DNA from: Arthrobacter sp. Soil736
GTDB taxonomy: Bacteria; Actinomycetota; Actinomycetes; Actinomycetales; Micrococcaceae
Reading direction: 5' to 3'
NCBI RefSeq assembly: GCF_001428005.1
Contig: NZ_LMSB01000045.1
Coordinates: forward strand, 124,001-188,000
DNA length: 64,000 bases
Positions 25,746 to 34,677 of the stretch are shown piece by piece. The notes below the pieces were generated by a model. It made no database searches. It was not told where the DNA came from and saw only the letters and a program-made list of their open reading frames with translations. Positions within the stretch are counted from its first letter, which is position 1; each line of letters starts with the position of its first letter. A program made the translations under genes and the position numbers.

Positions 25746-26221
25746 GCTTCGAGCCGACGCGCCGGACGCCCGGCGGAGCAGACGCAACCGGAGGCGAGGA
25801 CGGGCAGATGGCTGTGCTCATCATCGGATTCGTCATGCTGGCACTCCTGGTGAGCACGGTCGTGATGGCGGCGTCCAGCCTATACATCGAGCACAAAAAA
25901 CTGCTGTCCCTGGCCGACGGCGCATCAGTTGCTGCAGCCGACAGCTACACCCTGGGACAGGTGGAGACAAAGGGCGGAACCCCTTCGGCCGTCCTGAGCG
26001 GGGAACGCGTCAGGAGCGTCGCAGGGGATTACCTCAACCGGAACGGTGCCTTCGGTCGGTTCGAAGGGCTGGCCGTCACTGCGGCAACCGGAACACCCGA
26101 CGGGTCCACCGCCGTCGTGGTCCTTAGCGCCGCGGTGCACCCTCCAGTGGTGAACTTCCTCGTACCGGACGGCATTCGCATCGAGGCGGCATCCACCGCC
26201 AGGTCGCGGCTCACACGCTAG
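25742..26221 (+). CDS. TadG-like/Rv3654c-like Tad locus secreted protein
   Basis: A 159-residue protein with GEDGQMAVLIIGFVMLALLVSTVVM, the entry motif and single membrane helix of TadG/Rv3654c-like proteins, then ADGASVAAADSYT and an extracytoplasmic domain. The TTG start overlaps the upstream stop as TTGA; ATG at 25808 just before the helix is an alternative. It is the last gene of the Tad operon. Downstream, about 100 bases hold a weak GC hairpin (CCCGCC/GGCGGG, about 26273-26289) and then the prfB promoter. Confidence 0.7.
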   Translation: MSFEPTRRTPGGADATGGEDGQMAVLIIGFVMLALLVSTVVMAASSLYIEHKKLLSLADGASVAAADSYTLGQVETKGGTPSAVLSGERVRSVAGDYLNRNGAFGRFEGLAVTAATGTPDGSTAVVVLSAAVHPPVVNFLVPDGIRIEAASTARSRLTR

Positions 26222-26304
26222 ACCGCCCCAGGACTCCAGCCACCCCTTCCCCGCCCACAGACTCCAGCCCATCCCGCCCGTGCGGCGGGAGGAGGCGGAT
26301 AGCG

Positions 26305-26310
26305 TAGGCT
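26305..26310 (+). promoter_or_regulatory. Putative leaderless promoter -10 (TAGGCT) of prfB
   Basis: TAGGCT ends 9 bases before the prfB ATG at 26320, and there is no ribosome-binding site. Confidence 0.45.
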
Positions 26311-26319
26311 TTAATAACC

Positions 26320-27435
26320 ATGGCCCAAATAGATTTTTCCGCAGAAATCCGCGCATTGCGCGCCACCTACACCTCCATTGAGAACGTCACCAATGTCGAG
26401 GCGCTGAAGGAAGACATCGCAGAACTGAGCGAGCGCGCCGGCGAGCCGAACTTGTGGGACGACCCCGCAGCTGCCCAGGTGATCAGCTCCCGCCTGTCCC
26501 ACCGGCAGTCCGAGCTTGAACGGCTGAACACGCTCGTGTCCCGCATTGACGACCTCGAGGTGCTGGTTGAGCTTGGCCAGGATGAAGACGACGCCGACTC
26601 GATGGGCGAAGCCGAAGCCGAACTCGAATCGATCCGGAAGTCGCTCAAGGAACTTGAGGTCGTCACGCTTCTTGCCGGCGAATACGACGAGCGGGAAGCC
26701 GTAGTCACCATCCGTTCGGGTGCCGGCGGCGTCGACGCAGCCGACTTCGCGGAAATGCTCCTGCGGATGTACCTGCGCTGGGCCGAACGCCACGGTTACC
26801 CCACCACCGTCATGGACACCTCCTATGCGGAGGAGGCCGGGCTCAAGTCCGCCACATTCGAAGTCAACGCGCCCTACGCCTTCGGCACGCTGAGCGTCGA
26901 GGCCGGAACGCACCGGCTGGTCAGGATCAGCCCCTTTGACAACCAGGGCCGCAGGCAGACCTCGTTCGCCGCCGTCGAAGTCATTCCGCTCATCGAACAG
27001 ACGGACTCCGTCGACATCCCGGACAACGAGATCCGCGTGGATGTCTTCCGGTCCTCGGGCCCTGGCGGCCAGTCGGTCAACACGACGGACTCCGCCGTCC
27101 GGCTGACCCACATCCCCACGGGGACGGTGGTGTCCATGCAGAACGAAAAGTCGCAGCTGCAGAACCGCGCCGCCGCCATGCGTGTGCTGCAGTCCCGCCT
27201 CCTGCTCCTCAAAAAGGAGCAGGAAGACGCCGAGAAGAAGGCCTTCGCCGGTGATGTCAAGGCATCCTGGGGCGACCAGATGCGCTCCTACGTCCTGAAC
27301 CCCTACCAGATGGTCAAGGACCTCCGGACCGAGCACGAAGTGGGCAACACGTCCGCGGTGTTCGACGGCGCGATCGACGACTTCATCGAAGCCGGCATCC
27401 GCTGGCGCACGGATAATCGCAACGCGAAAAAGTAG
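26320..27435 (+). CDS. prfB: Peptide chain release factor 2
   Basis: A 371-residue class I release factor that reads UGA/UAA and triggers peptide release on the ribosome. The catalytic loop SSGPGGQSVNTTDSAVRLTH holds GGQ, preceded by the domain with SPFDNQGRRQTSF. The frame is continuous from the ATG, so the +1 programmed frameshift found in many other bacteria is absent. The start lies 9 bases after a TAGGCT hexamer with no Shine-Dalgarno sequence. It heads the conserved prfB-ftsEX-smpB-ssrA block. Confidence 0.96.
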   Translation: MAQIDFSAEIRALRATYTSIENVTNVEALKEDIAELSERAGEPNLWDDPAAAQVISSRLSHRQSELERLNTLVSRIDDLEVLVELGQDEDDADSMGEAEAELESIRKSLKELEVVTLLAGEYDEREAVVTIRSGAGGVDAADFAEMLLRMYLRWAERHGYPTTVMDTSYAEEAGLKSATFEVNAPYAFGTLSVEAGTHRLVRISPFDNQGRRQTSFAAVEVIPLIEQTDSVDIPDNEIRVDVFRSSGPGGQSVNTTDSAVRLTHIPTGTVVSMQNEKSQLQNRAAAMRVLQSRLLLLKKEQEDAEKKAFAGDVKASWGDQMRSYVLNPYQMVKDLRTEHEVGNTSAVFDGAIDDFIEAGIRWRTDNRNAKK

Positions 27436-27622
27436 GCACCCACGAGGCTGATAGGCCAGCCTTTGGGCGCCAATCATGCGACACGCCCCGCTGACTCCCC
27501 GGTGAGCGCCGCCGCCCGTGCGTATAGTCGAAGGGCCGGAGCTCTACTTCCCCCAAGAGAAAGCCCCCGCACCGGTTGCAGACCATGCCCACAAAGCCGC
27601 GTCCTGCAGGGTATATAGGGCT

Positions 27623-28423
27623 ATGATCCGTTTCGAAAATGTCACCAAGGTCTACGACCAGAACGCCCGGCCTGCGCTGGACTCTGTCAGCCTTGAAATC
27701 GACCGTGGTGAATTCGCCTTCCTCGTCGGCGCGTCGGGGTCCGGCAAGTCAACGTTTCTGCGGCTGGTGCTCAAGGAGGACCGCGCCACGTCCGGCATTG
27801 TCTACGTCGCGGGCCAAAACGTCGCCAACATCTCCAGCTGGCGGGTGCCGAGGCTCCGCCGGGGGATCGGCGTCGTGTTCCAGGACTTCCGCCTGCTTCC
27901 GCAGAAGAACGTCTTCGCGAACGTCGCGTTCGCCATGCAGGTCATCGGCAAGAGCCGCAGCGTCATCCGGGACACCGTCCCCGAAGTCCTCAAGACCGTT
28001 GGCCTCGAAGGCAAGGAGCGGCGCATGCCGCACGAACTTTCCGGCGGCGAGCAGCAGCGCGTGGCCATCGCCCGCGCAGTGGTCAACCGGCCCGGCATCC
28101 TGCTGGCGGACGAGCCCACCGGCAACCTGGACCCCACCACCTCCATGGGCATCATGGGCGTGCTGGACAAGATCAACCAGAACGGCACCACGGTGGTCAT
28201 GGCCACGCACGACGACGACATCGTGAACGAAATGCGCAAACGCGTCGTGGAACTCAAGAACGGCAAGGTCATCCGCGACGAAGCCCGGGCCCTTTACACA
28301 TCGATGATTCCCGTGGTCGGCCAGTCCCGCAGGCTCAAGGACGCCAGCGGACGGGACGACGCCGCGGATACCAGCCCGCCCCTGCCGGACCGCTCCCCGC
28401 GCTCAAGGGAGGACCAGCTGTGA
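27623..28423 (+). CDS. ftsE: Cell division ATP-binding protein FtsE
   Basis: A 266-residue ABC ATPase. Walker A GASGSGKST, signature LSGGEQQRVAIARA, Walker B ILLADEPTGNLDP, H loop ATHD. With FtsX it transmits ATP hydrolysis across the membrane to activate a wall hydrolase at the septum. The ATG at 27623 opens on MIRFENVTKVYDQ, and a TATATA/TATAGG stretch just upstream may be a -10 for a short leader. The C-terminal ~35 residues (rich in Ser, Pro and Asp) extend past the usual FtsE length. The stop overlaps ftsX as GTGA. Confidence 0.96.
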   Translation: MIRFENVTKVYDQNARPALDSVSLEIDRGEFAFLVGASGSGKSTFLRLVLKEDRATSGIVYVAGQNVANISSWRVPRLRRGIGVVFQDFRLLPQKNVFANVAFAMQVIGKSRSVIRDTVPEVLKTVGLEGKERRMPHELSGGEQQRVAIARAVVNRPGILLADEPTGNLDPTTSMGIMGVLDKINQNGTTVVMATHDDDIVNEMRKRVVELKNGKVIRDEARALYTSMIPVVGQSRRLKDASGRDDAADTSPPLPDRSPRSREDQL

Positions 28424-29334
28424 GGCTCCAGTTCATCCTCGGCGAGATCGGCAGCGGCCTGCGGCGGAACCTCTCCATGGTGGTTTCCGTCATTCTGGTG
28501 ACGTTCGTGTCGCTGACCTTCGTGGGCGCCGCCGGAATGCTCCAGCTGCAGATCAACCAAATGAAGGGCTACTGGTACGACAAAGTCCAGGTCGCCATCT
28601 TCCTTTGCGGTGAAGGCTCGGCGGCGGCCGGCTGCGCCACGGGACCAGTCACACCTGAGCAGCAGGAAAACCTGCGGACCCTGCTCGAATCACCGGCGGT
28701 TTCCCAGTACATCAACGACTTCCAGTTCGAGTCCAAGGAAGATGCCTACAAGCACTTCAAGGAGCAGTTCTCGAACTCGCCCATCGTCGACTCCGTCACC
28801 CCCGACCAGCTTCCGGCATCCTTCCGGATCAACATGAAGGATCCGGAAAAGTACCAGATCATCAGCGAGACATTCGCCTCGCAGCCCGGCGTGGAAACGG
28901 TCATTGATCAGCGGCAGGTCCTGGAGCGGCTGTTTTCCGTGATGAACGCGGCGTCGCTGGTGGCCGTGAGCATCGCCGGTGTCATGACGGTCTGCGCCAT
29001 CCTGCTCATCGCCACCACCATCCGGCTCTCGGCGTTCAGCAGGCGGCGAGAGACGGGAATCATGAGGCTCGTGGGCGCCTCAAAGATCGTGATCCAGCTG
29101 CCGTTCATCCTTGAAGGCGTGATTGCCGCCGTGATTGGCGCAGCCTTGGCGTCGGGGACGCTGTGGGCCGTGGCCCATTTCTTCCTGGGCGAATTCATGT
29201 CCAAGCAATATCCGGACACGGCCTTCATTTCCCCGGCGCAGACGCTGCTCCTGGCTCCCGCCCTTATCGGCCTGGGCGTTGTCCTGGCGGGTACTTCATC
29301 TCTGCTGACGCTCCGCCGATACTTGAGGGTGTAG
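28420..29334 (+). CDS. ftsX: Cell division protein FtsX
   Basis: A 304-residue membrane protein with four membrane segments: one near residues 20-45, then a large extracytoplasmic loop (to about 170), then three C-terminal ones around MNAASLVAVSIAGVMTVCAILLI, the GVIAAVIGAALASGTLWAV region and LLLAPALIGLGVVLAG. RRRETGIMRLVGASKIVIQLPF is the conserved cytoplasmic coupling segment. The loop region includes two Cys (CGEGSAAAGC). Works with FtsE and, most likely, the M23 peptidase encoded just downstream. Confidence 0.95.
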   Translation: MRLQFILGEIGSGLRRNLSMVVSVILVTFVSLTFVGAAGMLQLQINQMKGYWYDKVQVAIFLCGEGSAAAGCATGPVTPEQQENLRTLLESPAVSQYINDFQFESKEDAYKHFKEQFSNSPIVDSVTPDQLPASFRINMKDPEKYQIISETFASQPGVETVIDQRQVLERLFSVMNAASLVAVSIAGVMTVCAILLIATTIRLSAFSRRRETGIMRLVGASKIVIQLPFILEGVIAAVIGAALASGTLWAVAHFFLGEFMSKQYPDTAFISPAQTLLLAPALIGLGVVLAGTSSLLTLRRYLRV

Positions 29335-29336
29335 CC

Positions 29337-29594
29337 ATGCACGAACAATTGCTCGAAAACTGGGCAAAACCTGCGCATGAAGAGGGGGCAAACTGGTCAG
29401 AATTGGCTGAAGCGCTCGGCATGAGCAAACAGGCAGCCTTGGGAGAAATTCAAATGAGAAATTCAAGGGACAAGATACCGACCACTGGAGGGAATTTCCT
29501 CGTCCGAACCAGCTTAATTCTCATTACCCCCGCGACATTGCTCTGGAGTCTCCTTGCGGTGCTCATTGTCGAACCGAAGGAATGCCCATGCTGA
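29337..29594 (+). CDS. Small HTH-like protein with C-terminal membrane segment, unrecognised
   Basis: An 85-residue reading frame starting two bases after the ftsX stop and overlapping the M23 gene start. Residues 17-40 (GANWSELAEALGMSKQAALGEI) look like the helix-turn-helix of small actinobacterial proteins of the type GASWAEIGxALGVSRQAA; residues 56-78 (VRTSLILITPATLLWSLLAVLIV) are a likely membrane segment. The stretch is clearly less GC-rich than its neighbours and uses AT-ending codons (GAA, AAA, CAA), unlike the surrounding genes. It may be a horizontally gained or decaying gene. I do not recognise the whole protein. Confidence 0.5.
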   Translation: MHEQLLENWAKPAHEEGANWSELAEALGMSKQAALGEIQMRNSRDKIPTTGGNFLVRTSLILITPATLLWSLLAVLIVEPKECPC

Positions 29595-30976
29595 CGAAGT
29601 CCGCCCGGCCCCCGCAAACCGGTCCGGCGGGACGCCAACGCAGGATGATGAGCGCCGCCCTCGCACTGATATTGGCGGCCAGCCTGGGGGCCTCGGCTCC
29701 GGCAGCCTTCGCCGACGATCTCGAAGACCAGCAGGCCGCGCTCAAGGCTGAGGCGGCACGCGTCCAGCAGTCGCTGGAGTTCGTGGACGCACGAATCTCC
29801 AAGGTGGCCGCCGACCTGGTCGTCTTCCGCGGCCAGCTCCCGGCTGCACAGCAGGCACTGCTTGAGGCGCAGGGCCGTGTGGCCAGCGCAGTGAAAGAGG
29901 TGGAGGCACTCGCCGCCCGGGTTGACCTTGCCCAGCAGAACAAGGCCAAGATCACGCAGCAGCTGGATACGGACAAGCAGAAGATCGCCAGCACCAAGAA
30001 GCTTATCGGCCAGATTGCCACGCAGGCCTACAAGTCCGGCGGAGTGCCGTCGAACCTGACGCTCTTCTTCGGCTCCAACAACACGGGCAGCCTCACGGAC
30101 ACCATTGACCTGGCAGACCAGGCCATGCGCAGCCAGAACTCGGCCATGGATAAGCTGACCCAGCAGAACGCCACCAACGTGAACTCGCAGGCCCGCCTCG
30201 AGGCGGTCGAAGCGGAGATCAAGGACCTCAAGGCCAAGGCCGACGCCGCGCTGGCCAAGGAGAAGGCGGCCCGGGACGAGGCAGCTGCCAAGAAGGCCAA
30301 GGTGGACAAGCTGATCGCCGATACCGCCCGGCTCAACAGGGAACTGGAAGCCGCCAGGCCGGGAATTCAGAAGAAGCTCGCGACGGTCAAGGCCCGGCAG
30401 GACGCCGTCGCCGCAGATATCGTCGAACGCGACCGGAAGCTGCGTGAAGCCTGGGAGGCGGAGCAGCGCCGCCTGGCGGCCATTGCCGCGGCAGCGGCCA
30501 AGGCCAAGGGCGAGGCTCCGAAGCCCTACGCTCCGGTGACCGGTCCGCCGTCGGCCTTCGGACTCCGCCACCCGTTCTCCGACGACGTGCCGATCACGTC
30601 GGGATTCGGCTGGCGGGCAACGCCGCCGGGAACCGTCGACTTCTACGGCTCCGGCGGGTACATGCACACCGGCATTGACTTTGGTGCCGCCTGCGGAACC
30701 CCTGTCTATGCGCCGGCAGCGGGCACCGTCTTCTCGGCCGGCTGGGCGGACGACGGCGGCGGCAATAACGTCAAGATCTCCCACGGCGTGGTCCAGGGGA
30801 ACTCGCTGACCACGATCTTCTACCACAACAGCAGCGTCACCGTCTCGCCGGGCCAGCACGTCAGCCAGGGCCAGCTCATCGCCTACTCCGGCACCACCGG
30901 AAACTCCACGGGCTGCCACTCGCACTTCGAGACCTGGCTCAACGGAGAAGCGGTGGACCCGATGCGCCTGCTGTGA
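29588..30976 (+). CDS. Secreted M23 peptidase with coiled coil (EnvC/RipC-like FtsEX partner)
   Basis: A 462-residue exported protein. A signal peptide ends near PAAFADD, then a long coiled coil rich in Ala, Lys and Glu runs to about residue 305, and a LytM/M23 domain fills the C-terminus with the zinc motifs HTGIDFG and GCHSHFE. The layout matches FtsX-controlled wall hydrolases or activators (EnvC, PcsB, RipC) encoded beside ftsEX. Both M23 His/Asp and HxH motifs are kept, so it is probably an active endopeptidase. AAGGA lies six bases before ATG 29588; ATG 29582 two codons earlier abuts it too closely. Confidence 0.92.
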   Translation: MLTKSARPPQTGPAGRQRRMMSAALALILAASLGASAPAAFADDLEDQQAALKAEAARVQQSLEFVDARISKVAADLVVFRGQLPAAQQALLEAQGRVASAVKEVEALAARVDLAQQNKAKITQQLDTDKQKIASTKKLIGQIATQAYKSGGVPSNLTLFFGSNNTGSLTDTIDLADQAMRSQNSAMDKLTQQNATNVNSQARLEAVEAEIKDLKAKADAALAKEKAARDEAAAKKAKVDKLIADTARLNRELEAARPGIQKKLATVKARQDAVAADIVERDRKLREAWEAEQRRLAAIAAAAAKAKGEAPKPYAPVTGPPSAFGLRHPFSDDVPITSGFGWRATPPGTVDFYGSGGYMHTGIDFGAACGTPVYAPAAGTVFSAGWADDGGGNNVKISHGVVQGNSLTTIFYHNSSVTVSPGQHVSQGQLIAYSGTTGNSTGCHSHFETWLNGEAVDPMRLL

Positions 30977-31053
30977 GGCACGCGTCAGCTGTGAGTTGGG
31001 TATCTGCGGCCCGGAGCTGCAGGCGCGCATCCGTGCCCCTGCATCTACTGCCG

Positions 31054-31059
31054 TAGACT
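31054..31059 (+). promoter_or_regulatory. Putative promoter -10 (TAGACT) of smpB
   Basis: TAGACT in the 144-base gap before smpB predicts a start point near 31066 and a leader of about 55 bases that contains GAGGAG before the GTG start. No good -35 is seen. Confidence 0.45.
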
Positions 31060-31120
31060 TGTATGACCTGGTTCCGGAGCCTTCGGAACAGCCAAATTTT
31101 GAGATCTGAGGAGTTCCACC

Positions 31121-31591
31121 GTGCCCAAAGAAAGTGGCCGTAAGGTAGTGGCCACCAACCGGAAGGCCCGGCACGACTACCATGTCCTGGACACGTACGA
31201 GGCTGGCATCGCCCTCATGGGCACCGAGGTGAAAAGCCTTCGGGAAGGCCATGCCTCCATGGTTGACGGCTTCTGCACCTTCTACAACGATGAGCTGTGG
31301 ATGGAGGGAATTCATATTCCCGAGTACAACCAGGGGAGCTGGACCAATCACGCCGCCCGCAGGCGCCGCAAACTGCTGCTGCATCGCGAGGAGCTCATCA
31401 AGATCTCGCATAAGATCCGGGAATCCGGCTTTACGGTGGTGCCTCTTCAGCTGTACTTCCTGGACGGCCGTGCCAAGGTGGAAATTGGCATCGCCAGAGG
31501 CAAGAAGGAGTACGACAAACGCCAGACGCTGCGGGAGCAGCAGGACAAGCGCGAAGCTCTTCGGGTCATGAGGGAACGCAACCGCCGGTAG
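31121..31591 (+). CDS. smpB: SsrA-binding protein SmpB
   Basis: A 156-residue RNA-binding protein that joins tmRNA to rescue stalled ribosomes. VVATNRKARHDYHVLDTYEAGIALMGTEVKSLREG and the later LYFLDGRAKVEIGIARGKKEYDKR are the family blocks, and the C-terminal tail is basic (ALRVMRERNRR). The GTG start has GAGGAG upstream. It sits directly before ssrA, the usual actinobacterial arrangement. Confidence 0.97.
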   Translation: MPKESGRKVVATNRKARHDYHVLDTYEAGIALMGTEVKSLREGHASMVDGFCTFYNDELWMEGIHIPEYNQGSWTNHAARRRRKLLLHREELIKISHKIRESGFTVVPLQLYFLDGRAKVEIGIARGKKEYDKRQTLREQQDKREALRVMRERNRR

Positions 31592-31683
31592 GAATTTTTC
31601 GCCGCCAAGATGCGTTATGATGGGTAGTCCGGCAGGGATCTGGTACTTGTACCGCTGGCCCCGCCGGCTTGGTAACAAAATAC

Positions 31684-32051
31684 GGGGATGATCGGTTTCG
31701 ACGATGTTAGTCGCGACAGGTGAAGCGGGCCGAGGATGCAGAATTATCTCGTAAACGCTGTCTGCAAACCAATAAGTGCCAATTCTAAGCGCACTGACTT
31801 CGCTCTTGCTGCCTAAGCAGTAAGACAGTCCGTCAGCCCGAGGTTGCTATCGCCCCGGATCCTGGCGTCATTTAGATAGCCACTGCTGTTTGCCCCCGTC
31901 ATCGGGGCAAACGGGACTCTTAGATGACTGGGCCCGGATCAGCCGCCTGTTTGCAGGACGGCTGGGGCCGAGAAATTCCGACGCAAACTGCGCCCGGAGA
32001 AGCCCTGACAACACGACATCGGACGGGGGTTCAATTCCCCCCATCTCCACC
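31684..32051 (+). ncRNA. ssrA: Transfer-messenger RNA
   Basis: The 5' end GGGGATGATCGGTTTCGAC is the classic tmRNA start, and the 3' end holds the T-loop region GGGGGTTCAATTCCCCCC and CATCTCC, which pairs with GGGGATG to close the acceptor stem. About 368 bases, one-piece type. The final CCA is not fully encoded (ACCC in the genome), so it is probably completed by the nucleotidyltransferase. It follows smpB by 92 bases and ends at a strong terminator. Confidence 0.97.
31778..31816 (+). other. tmRNA tag peptide reading frame
   Basis: Resume codon GCC, then codons for ANSKRTDFALAA and TAA. The ALAA end marks tagged proteins for ClpP-type proteases. It has the actinobacterial -DFALAA ending. 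Confidence 0.9.
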
Positions 32052-32100
32052 CTGTGTGGTGAGTCGAGACATCCTTCACGGATGTGTCGGGTCATCGGTG

Positions 32101-32134
32101 ACACCCCGGTCTTCGGACCGGGGTGTTTTTCTTT
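32101..32134 (+). terminator. Rho-independent terminator of ssrA
   Basis: ACACCCCGGTC pairs with GACCGGGGTGT around a TTCG tetraloop, followed by a T-rich tail (32127-32134). Confidence 0.9.
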
Positions 32135-32157
32135 GTCCGGGTTGGTGCCCGAGGGCC

Positions 32158-34677
32158 TCAGCCCATGATTTCCCGGAGCAACTTCGCCGTTTGCCGCAGG
32201 GACGTGTTCGGCATGTATGCCTCGGTGACCGCCCGGCCGATCCACGGAAGCCACAGCGGGTCCTGGTACATCATGTAGAGCGTGCGGTGCTGCGGCCGGA
32301 AACGCGCCTTGAAAGCAGCCAGCGACCGGAAGCCGTACACCGGCTCGAGGCCCCGCCCCAACAGCGCCAGGAATCTGCCCAAGGCATCGATGTTGGCCGC
32401 CACCGCAGAATTTCCCCCGGAGCCGGCCGCCGGAGCGACAAGAGGGGACCCGGAGAGTGACAGGACGTCAAGCGACTCTTTGAAGTGGATCACGGCGGAG
32501 GCGATCAGGAACTCCATTACGCCCGGGAAACCCTCCTGATTCCGCCGCATGAAATCGAGGGTCCGGCTGACGACCTGGCCGCGCTCGAATACTGGCAGCC
32601 AGCTGGTCACGCCGTGCACTTTCCCGTCTGCGTCCACGGCAAGGCCAATAAGTACATTGTCATCCTTGAGTTCTTCAAGGCTGCCCAGCGTGAACCCCAT
32701 CTCGGGCAGGGCCTTCACAGAGACCCACGCTTCGGATATCTCATGGATTTGCGTGCGAAACCCTACGCTCAGTCCGCCGTAGGTGGACCACCGGGCAGTG
32801 ATTCCCAGCTTCCGGGCCCTATTGAGCGCGGTACGGACGTTCTGCCATTCTTTTCCCTTGAATTCGATTTCCCGGATTGGCAGCAGTGTCTCCTCCGCGA
32901 CCGCGACGCGACGGAAGCCGAGCCTCTGCAGATACTCCCAGTTGTCATCGGTGACCGAATACCAGCACGGCGCCAGGGACTGGGCCGCACAGAAGCGCGT
33001 GAACTCCTCCGCCGCGCGACTGGCGTCTTTCGGATACCCGAAGGGCGCGCCGATGGTCAAGGCGACGTCGTAGTGCACCTGGTATGCCACGCCCGCCGTC
33101 TGGGAAGCGTTGAACCAGTAGCGGTTGTTCGGCCACAGGGCCATCCAAGACAGCGAGCTTCCGCCCTGGCGGATCAGTTCCCTGGCCGTGGAGAATTCGC
33201 TGTCCGGTCGGGCGTTCCTCAGCCGGCGGCTGAGGAACAGCAGGAGCACGCTGATGACGGATACGAGCCAGAAGACGGCGCCCCCGTAACTGAAGATCAG
33301 CGTGGAAAAGAAGCCGTGCGGGAACACGGAAACCGAATACCGGAACGAGAACGGGTAGGGCAGGAACATCCTCGGAAGGGTGGCCAGCAATGCCAACAGT
33401 CCCGCTCGCCGGTGATAGTTGTCCTCCGCGAACCATGCGATCACATAGCCGGTGGCAAAGACGGCAAAGAGCGAGGGCAGCAGAATGGCTGTTCGACGGC
33501 GCAGGACAGGATCGGGATCGACGATGAAATGCCGCCGGTTGATGAAAAGCAGCCCGGCGATGACGAACGGCACAGTGACCACCGGCAGCACCTCGACGAC
33601 CCCTGACTCCACGGGCAGCACCCGGCCTCCGGTGCGCATATAGCTCCCGAACAGCGAAAAGAGCTGCAGGTGGATCGCTGAGAGGACACCGATCACCAGG
33701 TGGACGGCGATCGCAGCCCACAGAGCCAAACGGTTTCCCCGCCGCAGACCTTCCGCACAAACGAGCAGCACCAGCAGGGGAACCAGCGCCAGCGCCTCAC
33801 CTCCCGGGCCGTTAAGGCCGGGGCTGTGAATCACCTGGGCACAGCTCAGGTCGACGGCTGCCCGGCAATTGGCCTGGAGTTGGCTGATGGTCGGAATTGG
33901 ATTGACGATCAGATCCCGGAGGATAGCCAAGGGCCCGGAAGGTGCCTGCGCCAGGGCTGCCATCGCCGGCCCGGCGGCGAAGACTGCCACCATCATCGAC
34001 AGCAGCGCCCTGGTCTCGCGGCTCGTGGAGCGGGGCAGATGGGCTCCCGCCGGCCGTCCGTGAAGGATCCGGCCGAGGCCAAGGCCGCACAGGATGCCCA
34101 GGAAACTAGCCAACGCCTGCGGATGCCCGACGTAGAGCAGCAGCATGAGGGTGACGGCGACGATGACCGAGCGCAGCCGGCGGCGCCACAGCGCGCTGAC
34201 GAGCGGACTGGCCGCCATCACGGCGGCCAGCGATCCGGCGAACGGACCGATGATGGCCCCGGGCCGCATGCTGGCGAGCCAGGCGCTCCCCAGAGCCGAA
34301 CCGGCCAGGACCACAGTGAAATGCAGGACCAGGGCGCCCAGGTGGCCGCCGACGAAGGCCAGTGCCGTCCGCAGGGTGCCCATCGTGGCTTCCGCGAGCC
34401 CGACGCATCCCAGGATGATTGCCGTGGCCAGAAGGTAGGAGGCCAGATTTCCCGTAAAGAAGATGGAGAGGAGCGGCGCCCACCAGTCTCCGCGGGCAGC
34501 AGAGTCCAGGCTCTCCGCCACCAAGTGCCGCACTTCTGGCGGCGGACCGGACACGACAGAATGGGTTCCCACGGCGGCAGCCCACATGACTGCGGCCAGG
34601 AAGGAGGCCAACGGAACGCGGCCCACCAACCGAACGGCCGCCCGCAGCGGAGCCCGCCAACCGGCCCCCTTCGTCAC
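32158..34677 (-). CDS. Aminoacyl-phosphatidylglycerol synthase-like protein with rhomboid-like N-terminus (MprF/DUF2156)
   Basis: An 839-residue membrane protein. The C-terminal soluble part, about residues 520-815, matches DUF2156/MprF synthases, which move an amino acid from aminoacyl-tRNA to phosphatidylglycerol or a related lipid (WPNNRYWFNASQTAGVAYQ, PFGYPKDASRAAEEFTRFC, DFMRRNQEGFPGVMEFLI). The middle has several membrane spans. The first ~205 residues look like a rhomboid fold: SIFFTGNLASYLL, GPFAG (144-148) where rhomboids have GxSG, and His185 before a C-terminal helix; the catalytic Ser is missing. The GTG at 34677 overlaps the hydrolase stop as GTGA, fixing the start and coupling the two. 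Lipid product unknown. Confidence 0.8.
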   Translation of the reverse strand: MTKGAGWRAPLRAAVRLVGRVPLASFLAAVMWAAAVGTHSVVSGPPPEVRHLVAESLDSAARGDWWAPLLSIFFTGNLASYLLATAIILGCVGLAEATMGTLRTALAFVGGHLGALVLHFTVVLAGSALGSAWLASMRPGAIIGPFAGSLAAVMAASPLVSALWRRRLRSVIVAVTLMLLLYVGHPQALASFLGILCGLGLGRILHGRPAGAHLPRSTSRETRALLSMMVAVFAAGPAMAALAQAPSGPLAILRDLIVNPIPTISQLQANCRAAVDLSCAQVIHSPGLNGPGGEALALVPLLVLLVCAEGLRRGNRLALWAAIAVHLVIGVLSAIHLQLFSLFGSYMRTGGRVLPVESGVVEVLPVVTVPFVIAGLLFINRRHFIVDPDPVLRRRTAILLPSLFAVFATGYVIAWFAEDNYHRRAGLLALLATLPRMFLPYPFSFRYSVSVFPHGFFSTLIFSYGGAVFWLVSVISVLLLFLSRRLRNARPDSEFSTARELIRQGGSSLSWMALWPNNRYWFNASQTAGVAYQVHYDVALTIGAPFGYPKDASRAAEEFTRFCAAQSLAPCWYSVTDDNWEYLQRLGFRRVAVAEETLLPIREIEFKGKEWQNVRTALNRARKLGITARWSTYGGLSVGFRTQIHEISEAWVSVKALPEMGFTLGSLEELKDDNVLIGLAVDADGKVHGVTSWLPVFERGQVVSRTLDFMRRNQEGFPGVMEFLIASAVIHFKESLDVLSLSGSPLVAPAAGSGGNSAVAANIDALGRFLALLGRGLEPVYGFRSLAAFKARFRPQHRTLYMMYQDPLWLPWIGRAVTEAYMPNTSLRQTAKLLREIMG

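Noticed and set aside
26320..26420. Programmed frameshift in prfB
   Set aside because: The frame is continuous from ATG 26320 and no in-frame early UGA is present.
29450..31678. 742-codon minus-strand frame opposite the M23 gene and smpB
   Set aside because: Both opposite-strand genes are certain; composition is typical of antisense reading.
31990..32060. Integration (att) site at the 3' end of ssrA
   Set aside because: tmRNA ends are common island targets, but no integrase gene and no second copy of the 3' end are seen nearby.
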